Assembly (NCBI RefSeq): GCF_038397755.1
Contig: NZ_CP151637.1
Coordinates: 1,984,001 to 2,048,000, forward strand
Length of the DNA stretch: 64,000 nucleotides
Direction: 5' to 3'
From: Microbacterium sp. LWH7-1.2
Lineage (GTDB): Bacteria; Actinomycetota; Actinomycetes; Actinomycetales; Microbacteriaceae
In this document: piece after piece, positions 7,433 through 16,292 of the stretch
Layout of the letters: the number at the start of each line of letters is the position of its first letter
How positions within the stretch are numbered: the stretch's first letter is position 1
Notes under the pieces: generated by a model
The model's input: only the letters and a program-made list of their open reading frames with translations
Told to the model about the DNA's origin: nothing
Database searches by the model: none
Translations under genes and position numbers: made by a program

Positions 7433-8044
7433 ATGCGGCGTGACCCGAGCGCTCCCGATACGTCTGACCGACCGCCGGCATGGTGGGGGCCAACGAATGA
7501 CGAGCTGCCGGCTGTGCTGGCCGTCTCGGAGGTCATCGTCTCCACTGCGACCTTTGCGGTCGCACTCGTGGGGGCACACGCCTACTCCACGGGGCTGGAG
7601 GTGCAGTTGCAACTGCATGCGAGACGGCAGGACGAGGATGACGCCGGCTGGGAGCGAGTACGGGAGATCTTCTTCGGACGGCCGGGTACGCCCGAAGGTC
7701 CTGGCGGGAACCGGGCGCTGACATACGCAGTCGCGCTTGATGGTGGGCGAGAGGTTGTGGCGTTCTCGCCCTTTCACCATCCCCGCGCCTGGGGTGAGAT
7801 GCCGGACGGGCTCTCGGTGATGTCGACGCGTCCCGGGGGCGGCGGTGGCCCGTCGTCGATGGCATCCAGTCCCGGGCTCTGGTTGTGGGGCTTGCCCGCT
7901 GCGCACAGGCTCGAGCTCATCGTCCGCTGGCCGGCGGCAGCAATTGCCGAGGCGCGAGCTGAAATCGATGTGAACGAGGTGGCTGGCAACGTAATGGCAC
8001 GGCATCTCAGGATCATCGAGACGCTCGGCGCCTCGGCGTTCTAG
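7433..8044 (+). CDS. Conserved hypothetical protein
   Basis: The gene encodes 203 residues. An N-terminal segment has PAWWGPTNDELPAVLAVSEVIVST, followed by AVALVGAHAYSTGLEVQLQLHAR and later AHRLELIVRWPAAAIAEARAEID. The scheme ELPxVl...vAV.....AYStG.e..l, with a second beta-rich half ending LELIVRWP, recurs in an uncharacterised actinobacterial family. No signal peptide or metal-binding cluster. The low-complexity PGGGGGPSS loop near residue 140 is probably flexible. ATG 7433 is the first sensible start; no strong ribosome binding site is seen. Function unknown. Confidence 0.7.
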   Translation: MRRDPSAPDTSDRPPAWWGPTNDELPAVLAVSEVIVSTATFAVALVGAHAYSTGLEVQLQLHARRQDEDDAGWERVREIFFGRPGTPEGPGGNRALTYAVALDGGREVVAFSPFHHPRAWGEMPDGLSVMSTRPGGGGGPSSMASSPGLWLWGLPAAHRLELIVRWPAAAIAEARAEIDVNEVAGNVMARHLRIIETLGASAF

Positions 8045-8102
8045 TGACCATTCTTGGAGCGCCGTCGACACGGGTGAAACGGCCCTGGAGTTCGGCGCCG
8101 CA

Positions 8103-8138
8103 GTGTCCCTGTGCACGGTGTTTTCGTTTATGGGACAC
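8103..8138. repeat. Short inverted repeat
   Basis: GTGTCCC (8103-8109) and GGGACAC (8132-8138) flank 22 bp. It lies in the 285-bp gap before the 8330 gene. It could be an element-end relic or an operator; it is short enough to be chance. Confidence 0.25.
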
Positions 8139-8329
8139 ACCGTTGGTTGGATGCGTCTAGCCCCACTATGCTCACGTCTGACGCGCTGCATGGAAGCGCG
8201 TCAGGGTCGTCATCTGGGGGTTCCGACCTGTCGCGTCCGCTCGCCCTGCAGCGCTGTGTCGGCACCTCCCGGTATTGCTTGTACGCCCAGCTACACCTGC
8301 CGCCCTGGCACGATCACCGAGAGAAACAC

Positions 8330-9235
8330 ATGACCGACGCAACACAGCCCCCTCTCCTTCCACAGCAGGCTGCACCGCAGCAGCCCGCGTACGCGACTCC
8401 CCCGCACCAGCCCGGCTACCCCAACGCACCCCAGCCCTGGCCCGCCCCAGAGCAGCAGAAGCCGCAGCGCAACATCCTGGGCCTGGTCGGCCTGGGCATC
8501 GCCGCAGTGGGCTTCATCTTCGCCTGCATCCCCGGTGCGCTCATCGTCGGATGGGTCCTGCTGCCCATCGGCTTCCTGCTCGGGCTCATCTCCGTCTTCT
8601 TCAAGGGCAGGGCGAAGTGGCCCGGCCTGACCGCGATCATCGTCGCGGTCGTCGGCACCATCGTGGGAATCATCGTGTTCTTCTCGGTGGTCGCCGCGGC
8701 GTTCAACGACAGCTTCGCCCGGACCGACACTGAGATCAGCACCGGCGACGACACGTCCATCGTCGAGGAAGGTTCGGCTGAGGAGCCTGCGGAGGAGCCC
8801 GCCGCCGAGGTTGGCACCCGCGAGAACCCGGCGCCGCTGGGCTCGACTATCGAGGGTGGCGAGTGGACGGTCGTCATCAACTCGGTCACCCTCGGTGCGC
8901 ATGACCAGATCCTCGCTGAGAACTCGTTCAACGAGGCGCCGGACGCCGGCACGGAGTACATCCTCGTGAACTACACGGCGACCTACACGGGCACCGATTC
9001 GGAGGGCCAGATTCCTGCGTCCGTCGGCGTGGAGTACGTCACCGCAGACGGCGTCACTGTCAACGCCCTCGACAAGATCGTCGTGGCGCCCGGGGCGATC
9101 GACAGCCTGAGCACGCTGTACAGCGGCGCGTCGGCGACCGGCAACGTGGCCATCCAGGTGCCGACCCCAGCTGACGGCGTCATCGCTGTCCGTCCCGGCG
9201 TGATCGCCGACAAGGTCTTCGTCGCCATCCGATAA
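8330..9235 (+). CDS. Membrane-anchored DUF4352-like protein
   Basis: The gene encodes 301 residues from ATG 8330 (GAGA at 8320-8323 upstream). Residues 1-45 are Pro/Gln/Ala-rich and cytoplasmic. Three hydrophobic segments follow (ILGLVGLGIAAVGFIFACI, LIVGWVLLPIGFLLGLISVF, LTAIIVAVVGTIVGIIVFFS). After an acidic linker (EEGSAEEPAEEPAAE), residues about 165-301 form an extracytoplasmic beta-domain with RENPAPLGSTIEGGEWTVVI and YILVNYTATYTG, the order found in DUF4352/immunoglobulin-like extracellular domains. Such proteins are common in Actinobacteria; the role is unknown. The frame is open further upstream, but that region lacks the Pro-rich start and is non-coding in character. Confidence 0.8.
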   Translation: MTDATQPPLLPQQAAPQQPAYATPPHQPGYPNAPQPWPAPEQQKPQRNILGLVGLGIAAVGFIFACIPGALIVGWVLLPIGFLLGLISVFFKGRAKWPGLTAIIVAVVGTIVGIIVFFSVVAAAFNDSFARTDTEISTGDDTSIVEEGSAEEPAEEPAAEVGTRENPAPLGSTIEGGEWTVVINSVTLGAHDQILAENSFNEAPDAGTEYILVNYTATYTGTDSEGQIPASVGVEYVTADGVTVNALDKIVVAPGAIDSLSTLYSGASATGNVAIQVPTPADGVIAVRPGVIADKVFVAIR

Positions 9236-9248
9236 TCGAGACGAACAT

Positions 9249-9281
9249 CACGGGGGTCGGGAGGAAATCCTGACCCTCGTG
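9249..9281 (+). terminator. Hairpin terminator after the 8330 gene
   Basis: CACGGGGGTC pairs with GACCCTCGTG with one G-T wobble, starting 14 bp after the stop codon at 9235. There is no T-run. Confidence 0.45.
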
Positions 9282-9893
9282 TCGCTCGACCACCGCCCCG
9301 TCGACGATGTCCACCCGCACCGGAGGCTACAGTCCAGCTCGATCCCCAGGCATCCTCGAAGGCGCACACCACCACCCCTTACCGCGCGAGGCACGCATGG
9401 GGATCCCGAGCGGGTAGCTGCGCAACTGGGTCGACGCCCATCAGTCAGCTCGCTGTCGCGCGTAGGGGATCCGCTGTTCGCCCCCGGGTCGTGCGCCGTC
9501 GAGTCCCAGCGGCCCCGTGACTCCAGAGGCAGGAGTCCCCGATCCCAGCGCGAACCGAGGACTCCTCCATCGATAGAGGTGAGGCGACGTCCCGTTCTTC
9601 CGCGGATTCCAACTTGGCATCTTCGACTGCGCGGTCGGGTTGCTCTTGGTGGGCTCTCTTGACTGTCAGTGCCGTCGCCTTGTCGCAACACGGTGAGGTT
9701 CTCGCCCCTCAGGCAACGGCCGGGCATCCGCCTTCCCGAACCGCCGTATACGGGGCCGCCGCCGGGCACCTACCGTGGGAGACCAACCCACAGTAGGTTC
9801 GGCGGTGAGATCGCCTTTCGCGTGCGAGCCCGCCTCCGAACACGGGGGGGTGATCCACGCGAGCCCAAAGGCGTTCTGAAGTCGCATCCGTGG
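9282..9893. other. Stretch without a convincing gene
   Basis: About 610 bp between two convergent genes. Open frames here have poor composition and no family match. The only structures seen are short inverted repeats, the clearest at 9768-9798 (ACCTAC and GTGGG pairing with CCCAC and GTAGGT), which could terminate the minus-strand regulator gene ending at 9894. Confidence 0.5.
9768..9798 (-). terminator. Possible terminator of the BTAD regulator gene
   Basis: A two-part stem (ACCTAC/GTAGGT and GTGGG/CCCAC with one bulge) about 95 bp downstream of the minus-strand stop at 9894. No T-run on either strand. Confidence 0.35.
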
Positions 9894-12800
9894 TCATTCG
9901 CGGCATGCCGGGGAGTACGGCCGAGCCCCGAGGAGCTCTCCCCACTCCTGCTCGGTCAGCACTCGTCCCGCGACCTGACACGCGCGTTCCTCCCATTCCG
10001 CGGGGTTGGCGACGGTGACCTGCGTGGTCCCGTCTGACTTCTCGAGTGCAACGGTTCGTTCATCGAGCTCGACGGATGCGTTCGGCCGGTCGAACTGTTC
10101 GGTGCGGAAACTAGCCGACCAGTCGCCGAGATCCCACGTGATGATCGCGCCGTCTGCACCGGCTGTGACCAGCTCGCCGTTGGTCCGGAACTCGACTGCG
10201 ATCACCGCGCCGTCATGGTCGCGGAGCATCTCGGCGATGACGCCCGTGCCGGTGCTCGCGACCACGACGACGTTGTCGGCGGCGATGGCGAGTTGATGGC
10301 TGTCGGGGCTGAAGTCGGCCACTGAGGGAAAGAATGAGAGCGGGACGGTGGTGGGTGGTGCTACCCCGGAGGGGTCGACGATGCGCACCGCCAACGAGCC
10401 ATCTCTCACGGCGATCCGATGGCCGTCCGGACTGACCGCGAGTATCCCGTTTCCGGGGATGCGACGCAGCTCCTCGCCTGACGCCGTGTCGATCACGATG
10501 GTCGGGCCGAATCCGCTGGCGTACAGTCGCGAGCCGTCCGGCGAGAACTTCACCGCTCCGGCCTCCAAGCCGCGCTGTGGATCGAATCCGCTGACATTCA
10601 GATCCAGGAGCACGGGATCTCCCCCGCCGGCTCGCCAGATGGCGACGCGCCCGGGCGACTGGAGTCCCGTGGACGCGGCAAGGGCTGCGAAGAGGGAGCC
10701 GTCCGCCGAGTACTCGACGTCTGCCGCCGTCCTACCGAGGCCCTTGTAGGTCGTCACGCCCGAGCGGCCCGCGTCGCCGACGGAAAGGGTTGCTATCCGG
10801 CGGAAGTCGCAGCGGACCTCGGTGCAGGTGTCGGATGTCTCGCTGAACGCGACGGACCCAGTGATGGGGTCTATCGCCGACGTTCCCACTGTTTTGAAGA
10901 ACGGCGAGTATTCAGTGAGCTGCGATCGGTCGTCGAGATCGAACAGGCGCACATCGTGGTCGCTGTCGATCACCGATGCCCGAGCCCCGTCCTCCGCGAG
11001 CGACATACTCAATGGGACCACTCCGTCCTCCGGCATCCGGATGATGCTCGTCAGTCGGGGTGCTCGTGAGATGACGCGTACCAGGTTGACGCGTGCCTCG
11101 GAATCGTCCCAGAGCCCGATCGCTTCGACGGCGAGCAGCAGCGCGCGGTCGAAGTCCGGTTCCTCGAGCGCGAGTGCGGCGACGCGCCGTGCCTCGGCGA
11201 CCGTGTCACGCTCCGCTGCGAGGTTCGCCTGGACTCCCGCGATGAGGCTCGCCGTAACCGTGGCGATCGCGAGAACCGCTGCGCCGGCGGATACCCAGGA
11301 TAGTCGCCGCACCATTCGGCGCTCTTTGCGCAGCTGATTCTGCGCGGCCGCGAGTGCCGCGGTCTCATTCGCCGAGGAGGCATCGAGGAACTCTTGTTCG
11401 ACTGCGGTGAGTGCGGGATCGACCGCCTCCCTCCAGTGTTGGGCCGTCGTCAGTCGGCCGCCGCGATAGAGCTCGCTCGCGGGGCGTGCCATGGATTCCC
11501 AGGCGCCAGCTGCGGCACCGAGGTGTCTCATGATTCGCTGGCCTTCGACGTCATCGGCGAGCCAGTCCTTGAGCCGGGGCCACTCCCGGGCGAGCGCTTC
11601 GTGCGAGAGCTGCACGGAATCCTGATCGGTGGTGAGCAGCCGCGCGTCGACCAGCTGATCGATGATCCGCGCATGGGCGTCGTCGATCGCGATCCGGGTA
11701 CGCTCCACCCGGCGAGCGACGACCGCGCCGTCCGTGGAGGCCTCGACCAGACGGAGGAGGATGTCGCGCAACAGCCGCTCGCCGTCCGGCGAGAGCGCGG
11801 CGAACACCTCCTCTGCGGTCTTCGCGACGGCACCGTCGATCTCGCCGGATGCCCGGTACGCCTCGACGGTCATGACGCGGCCCTCACGACGTGACCACAC
11901 TTGACGCAGGGCGTGGGAGAGCAGCGGCAGTGTTCGCCCGTCGGCGTCGCGGAGGAGGATCTCCACCAGGCCCGGCTCCAGGATGAGCCCGGCCTGCTCT
12001 GCGGGCTCTTCGATCACGGTCCGCAGTCCGTCGGGGCTCAGCGTGGTGAGCATCAGCATGTGAGACTGGATGATCTGTGCGAATCCTTGGTGCTCGGCCA
12101 GGTCTCCGAGCCGGTCCGCACGGATCGCGACGACGAGCATGCCGCGGAACACCATCTGCGACAGCGCGTCGAAGAACTCACGGATCTCGGCGGGGTCATC
12201 CGCGGCGAATGCCTGTTCGCACTGATCCACGATGAGCAGCGACCCTCCGACCGGGAGATCGAGGTCGCGCAGAGCGTCGATCGGATGCTCGCCCGGAGTC
12301 ACGATCGCGGCCGGGACTCCGCGCGTATTGAACTGCGCACCGATCCCGGCCCTGACGAACGAGGACTTGCCGACCCCCGATGAGCCGGCGACGAGTAGCA
12401 CGCCGTGCTGCTCGAGCACCCGCACTGCGCCGGCGAGTTCCTGCTCGCGACCGAAGTACCGTTCTGCGTCGCCCACCCCCGCGGGGGGCAGTCCGAAGTA
12501 GGGACAGTCGGGGCTCGCGGCTCGGAACACCTGGTCGGACAGCAGCGAGGGATCTTGGCGGAGGATGGCCTGCTCCAGCGCCGCGAGCTCGGCACACGGG
12601 TCGAGGCCGAGTTCCGCTGCAAGCAGCCCCCGGGCGCGGCGCACCGTGTCGAGCGCGTCCGCTTGCCGACCCTGACGATACTGCGCCACGCCAAGGATCA
12701 CCCAACGGCGCTCGCGCAGCGGTGCCTCGGCGACACGGGCGCGCGCCAGCGCGGCGACGTCTTGAACCTCGCCCGCCTGAAGCCGTGCGTCTAGGAGCAG

Positions 12801-13268
12801 CTCCTCGACGCCGAGAAGCATCTCGGCCAGGCGACCCGCCGCGATCTGGGCCGGTTCCCAGTCGGGGAGCTCGACGAAGGGCTCGCCACGCCACAGCGCG
12901 AGCGCCTCCGAGAACGTGTGCGCGGCGCGTTCGGGCTCACCCAGCTCCAACTGCTGCGTACCCCGCTCGACGAGTCGCTCGAACCGCTCGGCGTCGACCT
13001 CGACGTGCTCTGGGACGAGTCGGTAGCCGTGCGGAGTGGTCTCGATCTGGGCCGGTGCGATAAGCCGCCGCAATCGCATGATGCACCCCGGGACGATATG
13101 CGTCCAGGAAGCCGGCGGATCGTCACCCCACAGCGCCGCTGCGAGGGATGCTGCGGACAATGGCCCACCCCGGCGAACCGTGAGCGCAGCCATCACCGCA
13201 CGATCGCGCGGAGCCAGTGGGACCCGGCCGTCGTCGAGCGTCAGCGTTCCAAGAACGCGCACCTCCAT
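9894..13268 (-). CDS. SARP/BTAD transcriptional regulator with nSTAND1 NTPase and WD40 domains
   Basis: The gene encodes 1124 residues from ATG 13268 (MEVRVLGTLTL; upstream in-frame codons are not typical). Residues 1-90 are an OmpR-like winged helix; 90-240 are a BTAD helical domain (AERFERLVERG ... LGLDPCAELAALEQAIL). Residues 270-600 are an nSTAND1 NTPase, with YFGREQELAGAV, Walker A GSSGVGKSS (295-303) and Walker B LLIVDQCEQ (344-352). A hydrophobic helix at about 656-680 is followed by degenerate WD40/beta-propeller repeats (VKFSPDGSRLYASG, VEFRTNGELVTAGADGAIITWDLG). The architecture implies a sensor-driven, possibly membrane-attached switch. It is divergent from the lipoprotein gene at 13422 and has repeat operators between them (13308-13362). 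Confidence 0.92.
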   Translation of the reverse strand: MEVRVLGTLTLDDGRVPLAPRDRAVMAALTVRRGGPLSAASLAAALWGDDPPASWTHIVPGCIMRLRRLIAPAQIETTPHGYRLVPEHVEVDAERFERLVERGTQQLELGEPERAAHTFSEALALWRGEPFVELPDWEPAQIAAGRLAEMLLGVEELLLDARLQAGEVQDVAALARARVAEAPLRERRWVILGVAQYRQGRQADALDTVRRARGLLAAELGLDPCAELAALEQAILRQDPSLLSDQVFRAASPDCPYFGLPPAGVGDAERYFGREQELAGAVRVLEQHGVLLVAGSSGVGKSSFVRAGIGAQFNTRGVPAAIVTPGEHPIDALRDLDLPVGGSLLIVDQCEQAFAADDPAEIREFFDALSQMVFRGMLVVAIRADRLGDLAEHQGFAQIIQSHMLMLTTLSPDGLRTVIEEPAEQAGLILEPGLVEILLRDADGRTLPLLSHALRQVWSRREGRVMTVEAYRASGEIDGAVAKTAEEVFAALSPDGERLLRDILLRLVEASTDGAVVARRVERTRIAIDDAHARIIDQLVDARLLTTDQDSVQLSHEALAREWPRLKDWLADDVEGQRIMRHLGAAAGAWESMARPASELYRGGRLTTAQHWREAVDPALTAVEQEFLDASSANETAALAAAQNQLRKERRMVRRLSWVSAGAAVLAIATVTASLIAGVQANLAAERDTVAEARRVAALALEEPDFDRALLLAVEAIGLWDDSEARVNLVRVISRAPRLTSIIRMPEDGVVPLSMSLAEDGARASVIDSDHDVRLFDLDDRSQLTEYSPFFKTVGTSAIDPITGSVAFSETSDTCTEVRCDFRRIATLSVGDAGRSGVTTYKGLGRTAADVEYSADGSLFAALAASTGLQSPGRVAIWRAGGGDPVLLDLNVSGFDPQRGLEAGAVKFSPDGSRLYASGFGPTIVIDTASGEELRRIPGNGILAVSPDGHRIAVRDGSLAVRIVDPSGVAPPTTVPLSFFPSVADFSPDSHQLAIAADNVVVVASTGTGVIAEMLRDHDGAVIAVEFRTNGELVTAGADGAIITWDLGDWSASFRTEQFDRPNASVELDERTVALEKSDGTTQVTVANPAEWEERACQVAGRVLTEQEWGELLGARPYSPACRE

Positions 13269-13307
13269 GGGGCCACTGTGCGCCCGGCTCCGACATCCGT
13301 CAAGACG

Positions 13308-13362
13308 GCTGATACCGGGCCGATACACACCCGATGATCGCCGTTATCCTGCTGATACACAC
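13308..13362. promoter_or_regulatory. Direct-repeat operator candidate for the BTAD regulator
   Basis: GATAC occurs at 13311 and 13322, GATGA at 13333 and GATAC again at 13354. The first three are spaced exactly 11 bp; the last is 32 bp (three turns) from the second, and GATACACAC is repeated at 13322 and 13354. SARP-family regulators bind direct heptamer repeats spaced by one helical turn, so this divergent intergenic block is a plausible operator for the regulator itself and for the 13422 gene. Binding is inferred. Confidence 0.6.
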
Positions 13363-13421
13363 GAGTCCTTGACTGATCGAGCAGCCATCGCGCTGCAGGG
13401 ATCGAACGAAAGGACGTGGAC

Positions 13422-14171
13422 ATGTGGACTTCAAGCCGGCGCTTCCGCGCCGCTCACGCGACACGCTCGCGGCGGGTGGGTATTGCCGTCGCAGTGGTGG
13501 CGTGCCTCGGCCTCACTGCGTGCACTGCAGTCGATGCGCCGTCCCCCGCATCCACCGCGGAGGCCGACACGGTCACACCGTACCCCCCGCCGGAGACCGG
13601 CGTCATGGACGCTGGCACGTACCTCGTGACCGGCTACACGGTGCCCTTCGAGATCACGGTCCCCGACGGCTGGACGACCTACGACGGCGCGGGCGTGGGC
13701 AAGGACGATCCGGATCTCCCGGATTCATGGAATGCCACAGTGATTTTCTACCCTGCGCAGTATGTGCCGGCGGACGCATGCGCCTGGCGGGGCAAGCTCG
13801 TCCAGATTGACCCGACGGCTGAGGCGTTCGTCGATGCGATGACGGCGCAAGCGTCGGCGGTGAGCACCCCTCCCGTCAAGGTCGTGGTGGGCGATTACTC
13901 CGGTGTCGAGTTCGATTACGCCGTCGAGAGCGACGTCGACTTCACCGACTGCGACGGCGGCAGGTTCTGCGTCTACTCGGAGTCGGCGCAGGACTGCAAT
14001 GGTCGCGTCTACTCGAGGGAAGGCGAGCGTGAAACTTACCTCGTGGTCGACCTGAACGGCGAGCGCGCCGTGATCGCGTTGGGTCAATCCGACGAATCGA
14101 TGGATCCGGCGCTGATCGAAGAGGCACGCGCCGTCTTCGACTCGATCGAGTTCGTCCGACCCGACGAGTGA
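13422..14171 (+). CDS. Putative lipoprotein, divergent partner of the BTAD regulator
   Basis: About 249 residues from ATG 13422; a GAAAGGA at 13408-13414 sits 7 nt upstream. Twin basic N-terminus (TSSRRFRAAHATRSRRVG), hydrophobic core and lipobox LTAC, then a Ser/Ala/Pro linker. The mature domain has VPFEITVPDGWTTYDGAGVG, ATVIFYPAQYVPADACAW, and a C-terminal EEARAVFDSIEFVRPDE. That end is typical of secreted proteins with a beta-sandwich that follow a PDGW motif. Four Cys in the middle may pair. Genes like this next to BTAD/WD40 regulators recur in Microbacteriaceae, so it may be the regulator's target or its sensor partner; this is inference. Confidence 0.8.
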   Translation: MWTSSRRFRAAHATRSRRVGIAVAVVACLGLTACTAVDAPSPASTAEADTVTPYPPPETGVMDAGTYLVTGYTVPFEITVPDGWTTYDGAGVGKDDPDLPDSWNATVIFYPAQYVPADACAWRGKLVQIDPTAEAFVDAMTAQASAVSTPPVKVVVGDYSGVEFDYAVESDVDFTDCDGGRFCVYSESAQDCNGRVYSREGERETYLVVDLNGERAVIALGQSDESMDPALIEEARAVFDSIEFVRPDE

Positions 14172-14379
14172 CGGTGGACCCGTTGTGGGCGTCAGCGGCG
14201 TGAGCGGGACGAGTGGCGGTAACGGGTACACGGGGCGCTGACGATATGGATCGGTTGCGTGCGGCGCGGCCTTGCTCGTTCTCCATCGACGCGAACGCGC
14301 GTGTGCTGTGGGCGGCGAAGCCCGCGGCATCATGGGTATCCACGAATAGATCTTCGAGACAACAGCGACCAGGACGATC

Positions 14380-14568
14380 GTGTCCACGACCGAATCATTC
14401 GCCGGCTCACCGGTCGACGGACCTCGCGACGTGCTCCAATCTCAGCTCGACTTGTCACTCACCTCGTGGCTCGAAAAGCTCAAGACCGCGGGCGAAGCGA
14501 ACGAGGCGCACGCGGTCGACCATCCTCTTCTTTACCTGTTCGCGATGAGCGTCCCCAACGGAGGCTAA
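14380..14568 (+). CDS. Small hypothetical protein
   Basis: The gene encodes 62 residues starting (GTG) MSTTESFAGSPVDGPRDVL, with an amphipathic helix LDLSLTSWLEKLKTAGEANEA and end HPLLYLFAMSVPNGG. AGGA lies 7 nt before the GTG. Acidic/hydrophobic composition is protein-like, but no family is recognised and the gene stands alone. It could be chance. Confidence 0.4.
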   Translation: MSTTESFAGSPVDGPRDVLQSQLDLSLTSWLEKLKTAGEANEAHAVDHPLLYLFAMSVPNGG

Positions 14569-14795
14569 GGAGACCCTGTCGTCGCGCCGAGCATGACGTG
14601 TTCCATACGGTCCCCGGTGGCGAGGGAGGCTGTCCATCGCTTGCCCGCAGGTCGGCTTGCCTGTCGCCCTCCGCGGCCCAGCGAGCGCACGCACGCGCGC
14701 CTCTTTCGCGCAGTGCCCGGATATGGATCGCGTGCGAATACGGTGGTCCCGGGCTTATTGGCGAGAGGCTTCCGGGGAACCGACCTCAGTGCTGA

Positions 14796-15599
14796 CTATC
14801 CGCGGAGGAGCGATGAGTAGGCGTTGACCGCGAGCGTGGCGGCGACTGCCACGGAGCCGGCCATTATGGTCATCACCCACAGCGCACGCGCACGACGCGC
14901 GCTATCGACCTCGTGGCGAAGCGCGGCAAACGCTTGAATGTCGACCTCTGGCGCCTGGACAGAGGGTGCAGCCCAGTGATCCCGCTGTCCCAACGCGATG
15001 GTGAGGCGCTCCCGCACGTCCGCATCGAGTGTGGTGGGGCAGCGATTGAGCCAGCGGACCAATTCAGTGTCACGGAGTACCGCCACGTCTGCGGGTCGCT
15101 CCCGAATTGTGATGCTGCGGATCCCGACCAGAACGATTACGGGTCGAGTGTCGATCGGCAGTCCCGTGATCGCCGTGAGTGCTCGTGTGACGCGCTGCGC
15201 CTCGAACCGGGAGTTGCGGAGGTGGTCGGTCTTCTGGCCGCTGACGAGCAGTCGCTTGCTGCCGACCCAGATGCGGGCATCCTCGTGGAACTTCGTGTCG
15301 ATCGTGAAGACGCCCGCTGTGCCGATGACGACGTGATCGATATCGCTTCCACGCTCTCCGATCGGGACGGAGTGCAGGACGGTCCACCCGGCCCCGAGCT
15401 TGGCCAACTGTTGCGCGACTTGCAGTTCGCCGAGTGCACCGAGGTACCAGGGGCGCGAGTCGTCCGAGAGCGGCGATCGACCGAACAGACGCGAGACACC
15501 TGATCGCGTGGGAACGCTGGACTGGGTCTGTAGGCAGGCGGCGATCACCGCAGCGGCAGGAGTGCTTCCGAACTGTTCCGTCGGGTCTCTCGTCGTCAT
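14796..15599 (-). CDS. NERD-domain protein with C-terminal membrane helix
   Basis: The gene encodes 267 residues from ATG 15599. Residues about 53-165 are a NERD (nuclease-related) domain: GALGELQVAQQLAKLGAGW, then SDIDHVVIGTAGVFTIDTKFH. Conserved acidic residues (E58, D88, D101 and K103 of DTK) match the restriction-endonuclease-like active site, so DNA cleavage is possible. Residues about 240-262 (LWVMTIMAGSVAVAATLAV) are a transmembrane helix, putting the domain in the cytoplasm at the membrane. The start overlaps the stop of an upstream 54-residue gene (ATGA), so they are co-translated. No helicase or kinase domain is fused here. Confidence 0.85.
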   Translation of the reverse strand: MTTRDPTEQFGSTPAAAVIAACLQTQSSVPTRSGVSRLFGRSPLSDDSRPWYLGALGELQVAQQLAKLGAGWTVLHSVPIGERGSDIDHVVIGTAGVFTIDTKFHEDARIWVGSKRLLVSGQKTDHLRNSRFEAQRVTRALTAITGLPIDTRPVIVLVGIRSITIRERPADVAVLRDTELVRWLNRCPTTLDADVRERLTIALGQRDHWAAPSVQAPEVDIQAFAALRHEVDSARRARALWVMTIMAGSVAVAATLAVNAYSSLLRG

Positions 15600-15760
15600 C
15601 GGCGCCGACGCCGCCGGGCTGGGGTGAGCTGGAGCCAGACTGCCCCCACGACGATTCCCGCGAACAGAAGAGCTATCCACGGGTTCGCCGTGAGCGCTGC
15701 CCACAGCATGCCGAATCCCGTGGCGAAGCCGTCCCCAACGACTTCCCGAAAGTCGATCAT
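15596..15760 (-). CDS. Small membrane protein coupled to the NERD gene
   Basis: The gene encodes 54 residues starting MIDFREVVGDGFATGFGMLW, a hydrophobic helix NPWIALLFAGIVVGAVWLQL and six consecutive Arg at the end, which fixes the C-terminus in the cytoplasm. TGA at 15598-15596 overlaps the NERD gene's ATG (ATGA), so the two form an operon with translational coupling. On the minus strand TAGGCT lies 6 nt before the ATG, the leaderless layout, so this is the first gene. The Arg-rich tail could contact nucleic acid or the partner; this is speculation. Confidence 0.65.
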   Translation of the reverse strand: MIDFREVVGDGFATGFGMLWAALTANPWIALLFAGIVVGAVWLQLTPARRRRRR

Positions 15761-16115
15761 GCGGTCAGCCTAGGGTGGGTGACGACGCCGCACCTGGATA
15801 CACGCGACCGGCAACGTCCCCCGATCGCGCAATGTCCGTAAACGGATCGCAGTCGCGTGGAGTTCTCTCAGCTCCAGGTGCGCGCCGTCCGCATCGAGTC
15901 CGGAGTCGTGAGGCGACGTCGGCGTGTCCGGTGCGCGGGACAAGTCACGGGTTGAACTGAGCAAAGAGTCAATCGTTCACATGCCGAATTGCTTGGAGGG
16001 TGTCGTCTGGGACCAATATGGTGGGCGCAGGCGGAGCCCGTGTCTGGTTGCGTCGCACGGCATCCCCAGTGTCGGTCCCTCCCCAGTGGACGCGTGACGC
16101 GTCGGGCGATGCTTA

Positions 16116-16160
16116 GGTCCCTCGGACGTCTCAGCCACAATCTGTTACGTCCGAGGGACC
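16116..16160. repeat. Perfect 14-bp inverted repeat
   Basis: GGTCCCTCGGACGT (16116-16129) and ACGTCCGAGGGACC (16147-16160) flank a 17-nt loop. No T-run follows on either strand. It could be an element end, a small RNA or a terminator. Confidence 0.5.
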
Positions 16161-16272
16161 GCCCTGCGCTAGCGGCGAAGTTAGCGGTCCCCTGCCCCAG
16201 AACTCCCCAGCTCAGCGTGTGGTCGAGTGAGTCGCCAGGACTCCGACACATCACGCTTCCACTCACCCTAAG

Positions 16273-16292
16273 TGTCCCCCTTTCGGGGGACA
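16273..16292. repeat. Tight 8-bp hairpin
   Basis: TGTCCCCC (16273-16280), loop TTTC, GGGGGACA (16285-16292). Palindromes of the CCCCC...GGGGG type are also operator sites of LuxR-type response regulators in Actinobacteria. No gene starts close by, so its role is open. Confidence 0.4.

Noticed and set aside
8111..8329. 73-residue N-terminal extension of the 8330 gene
   Set aside because: The extension lacks coding character and crosses a short inverted repeat. ATG 8330 has a GAGA signal and the Pro/Gln-rich start typical of the protein type.
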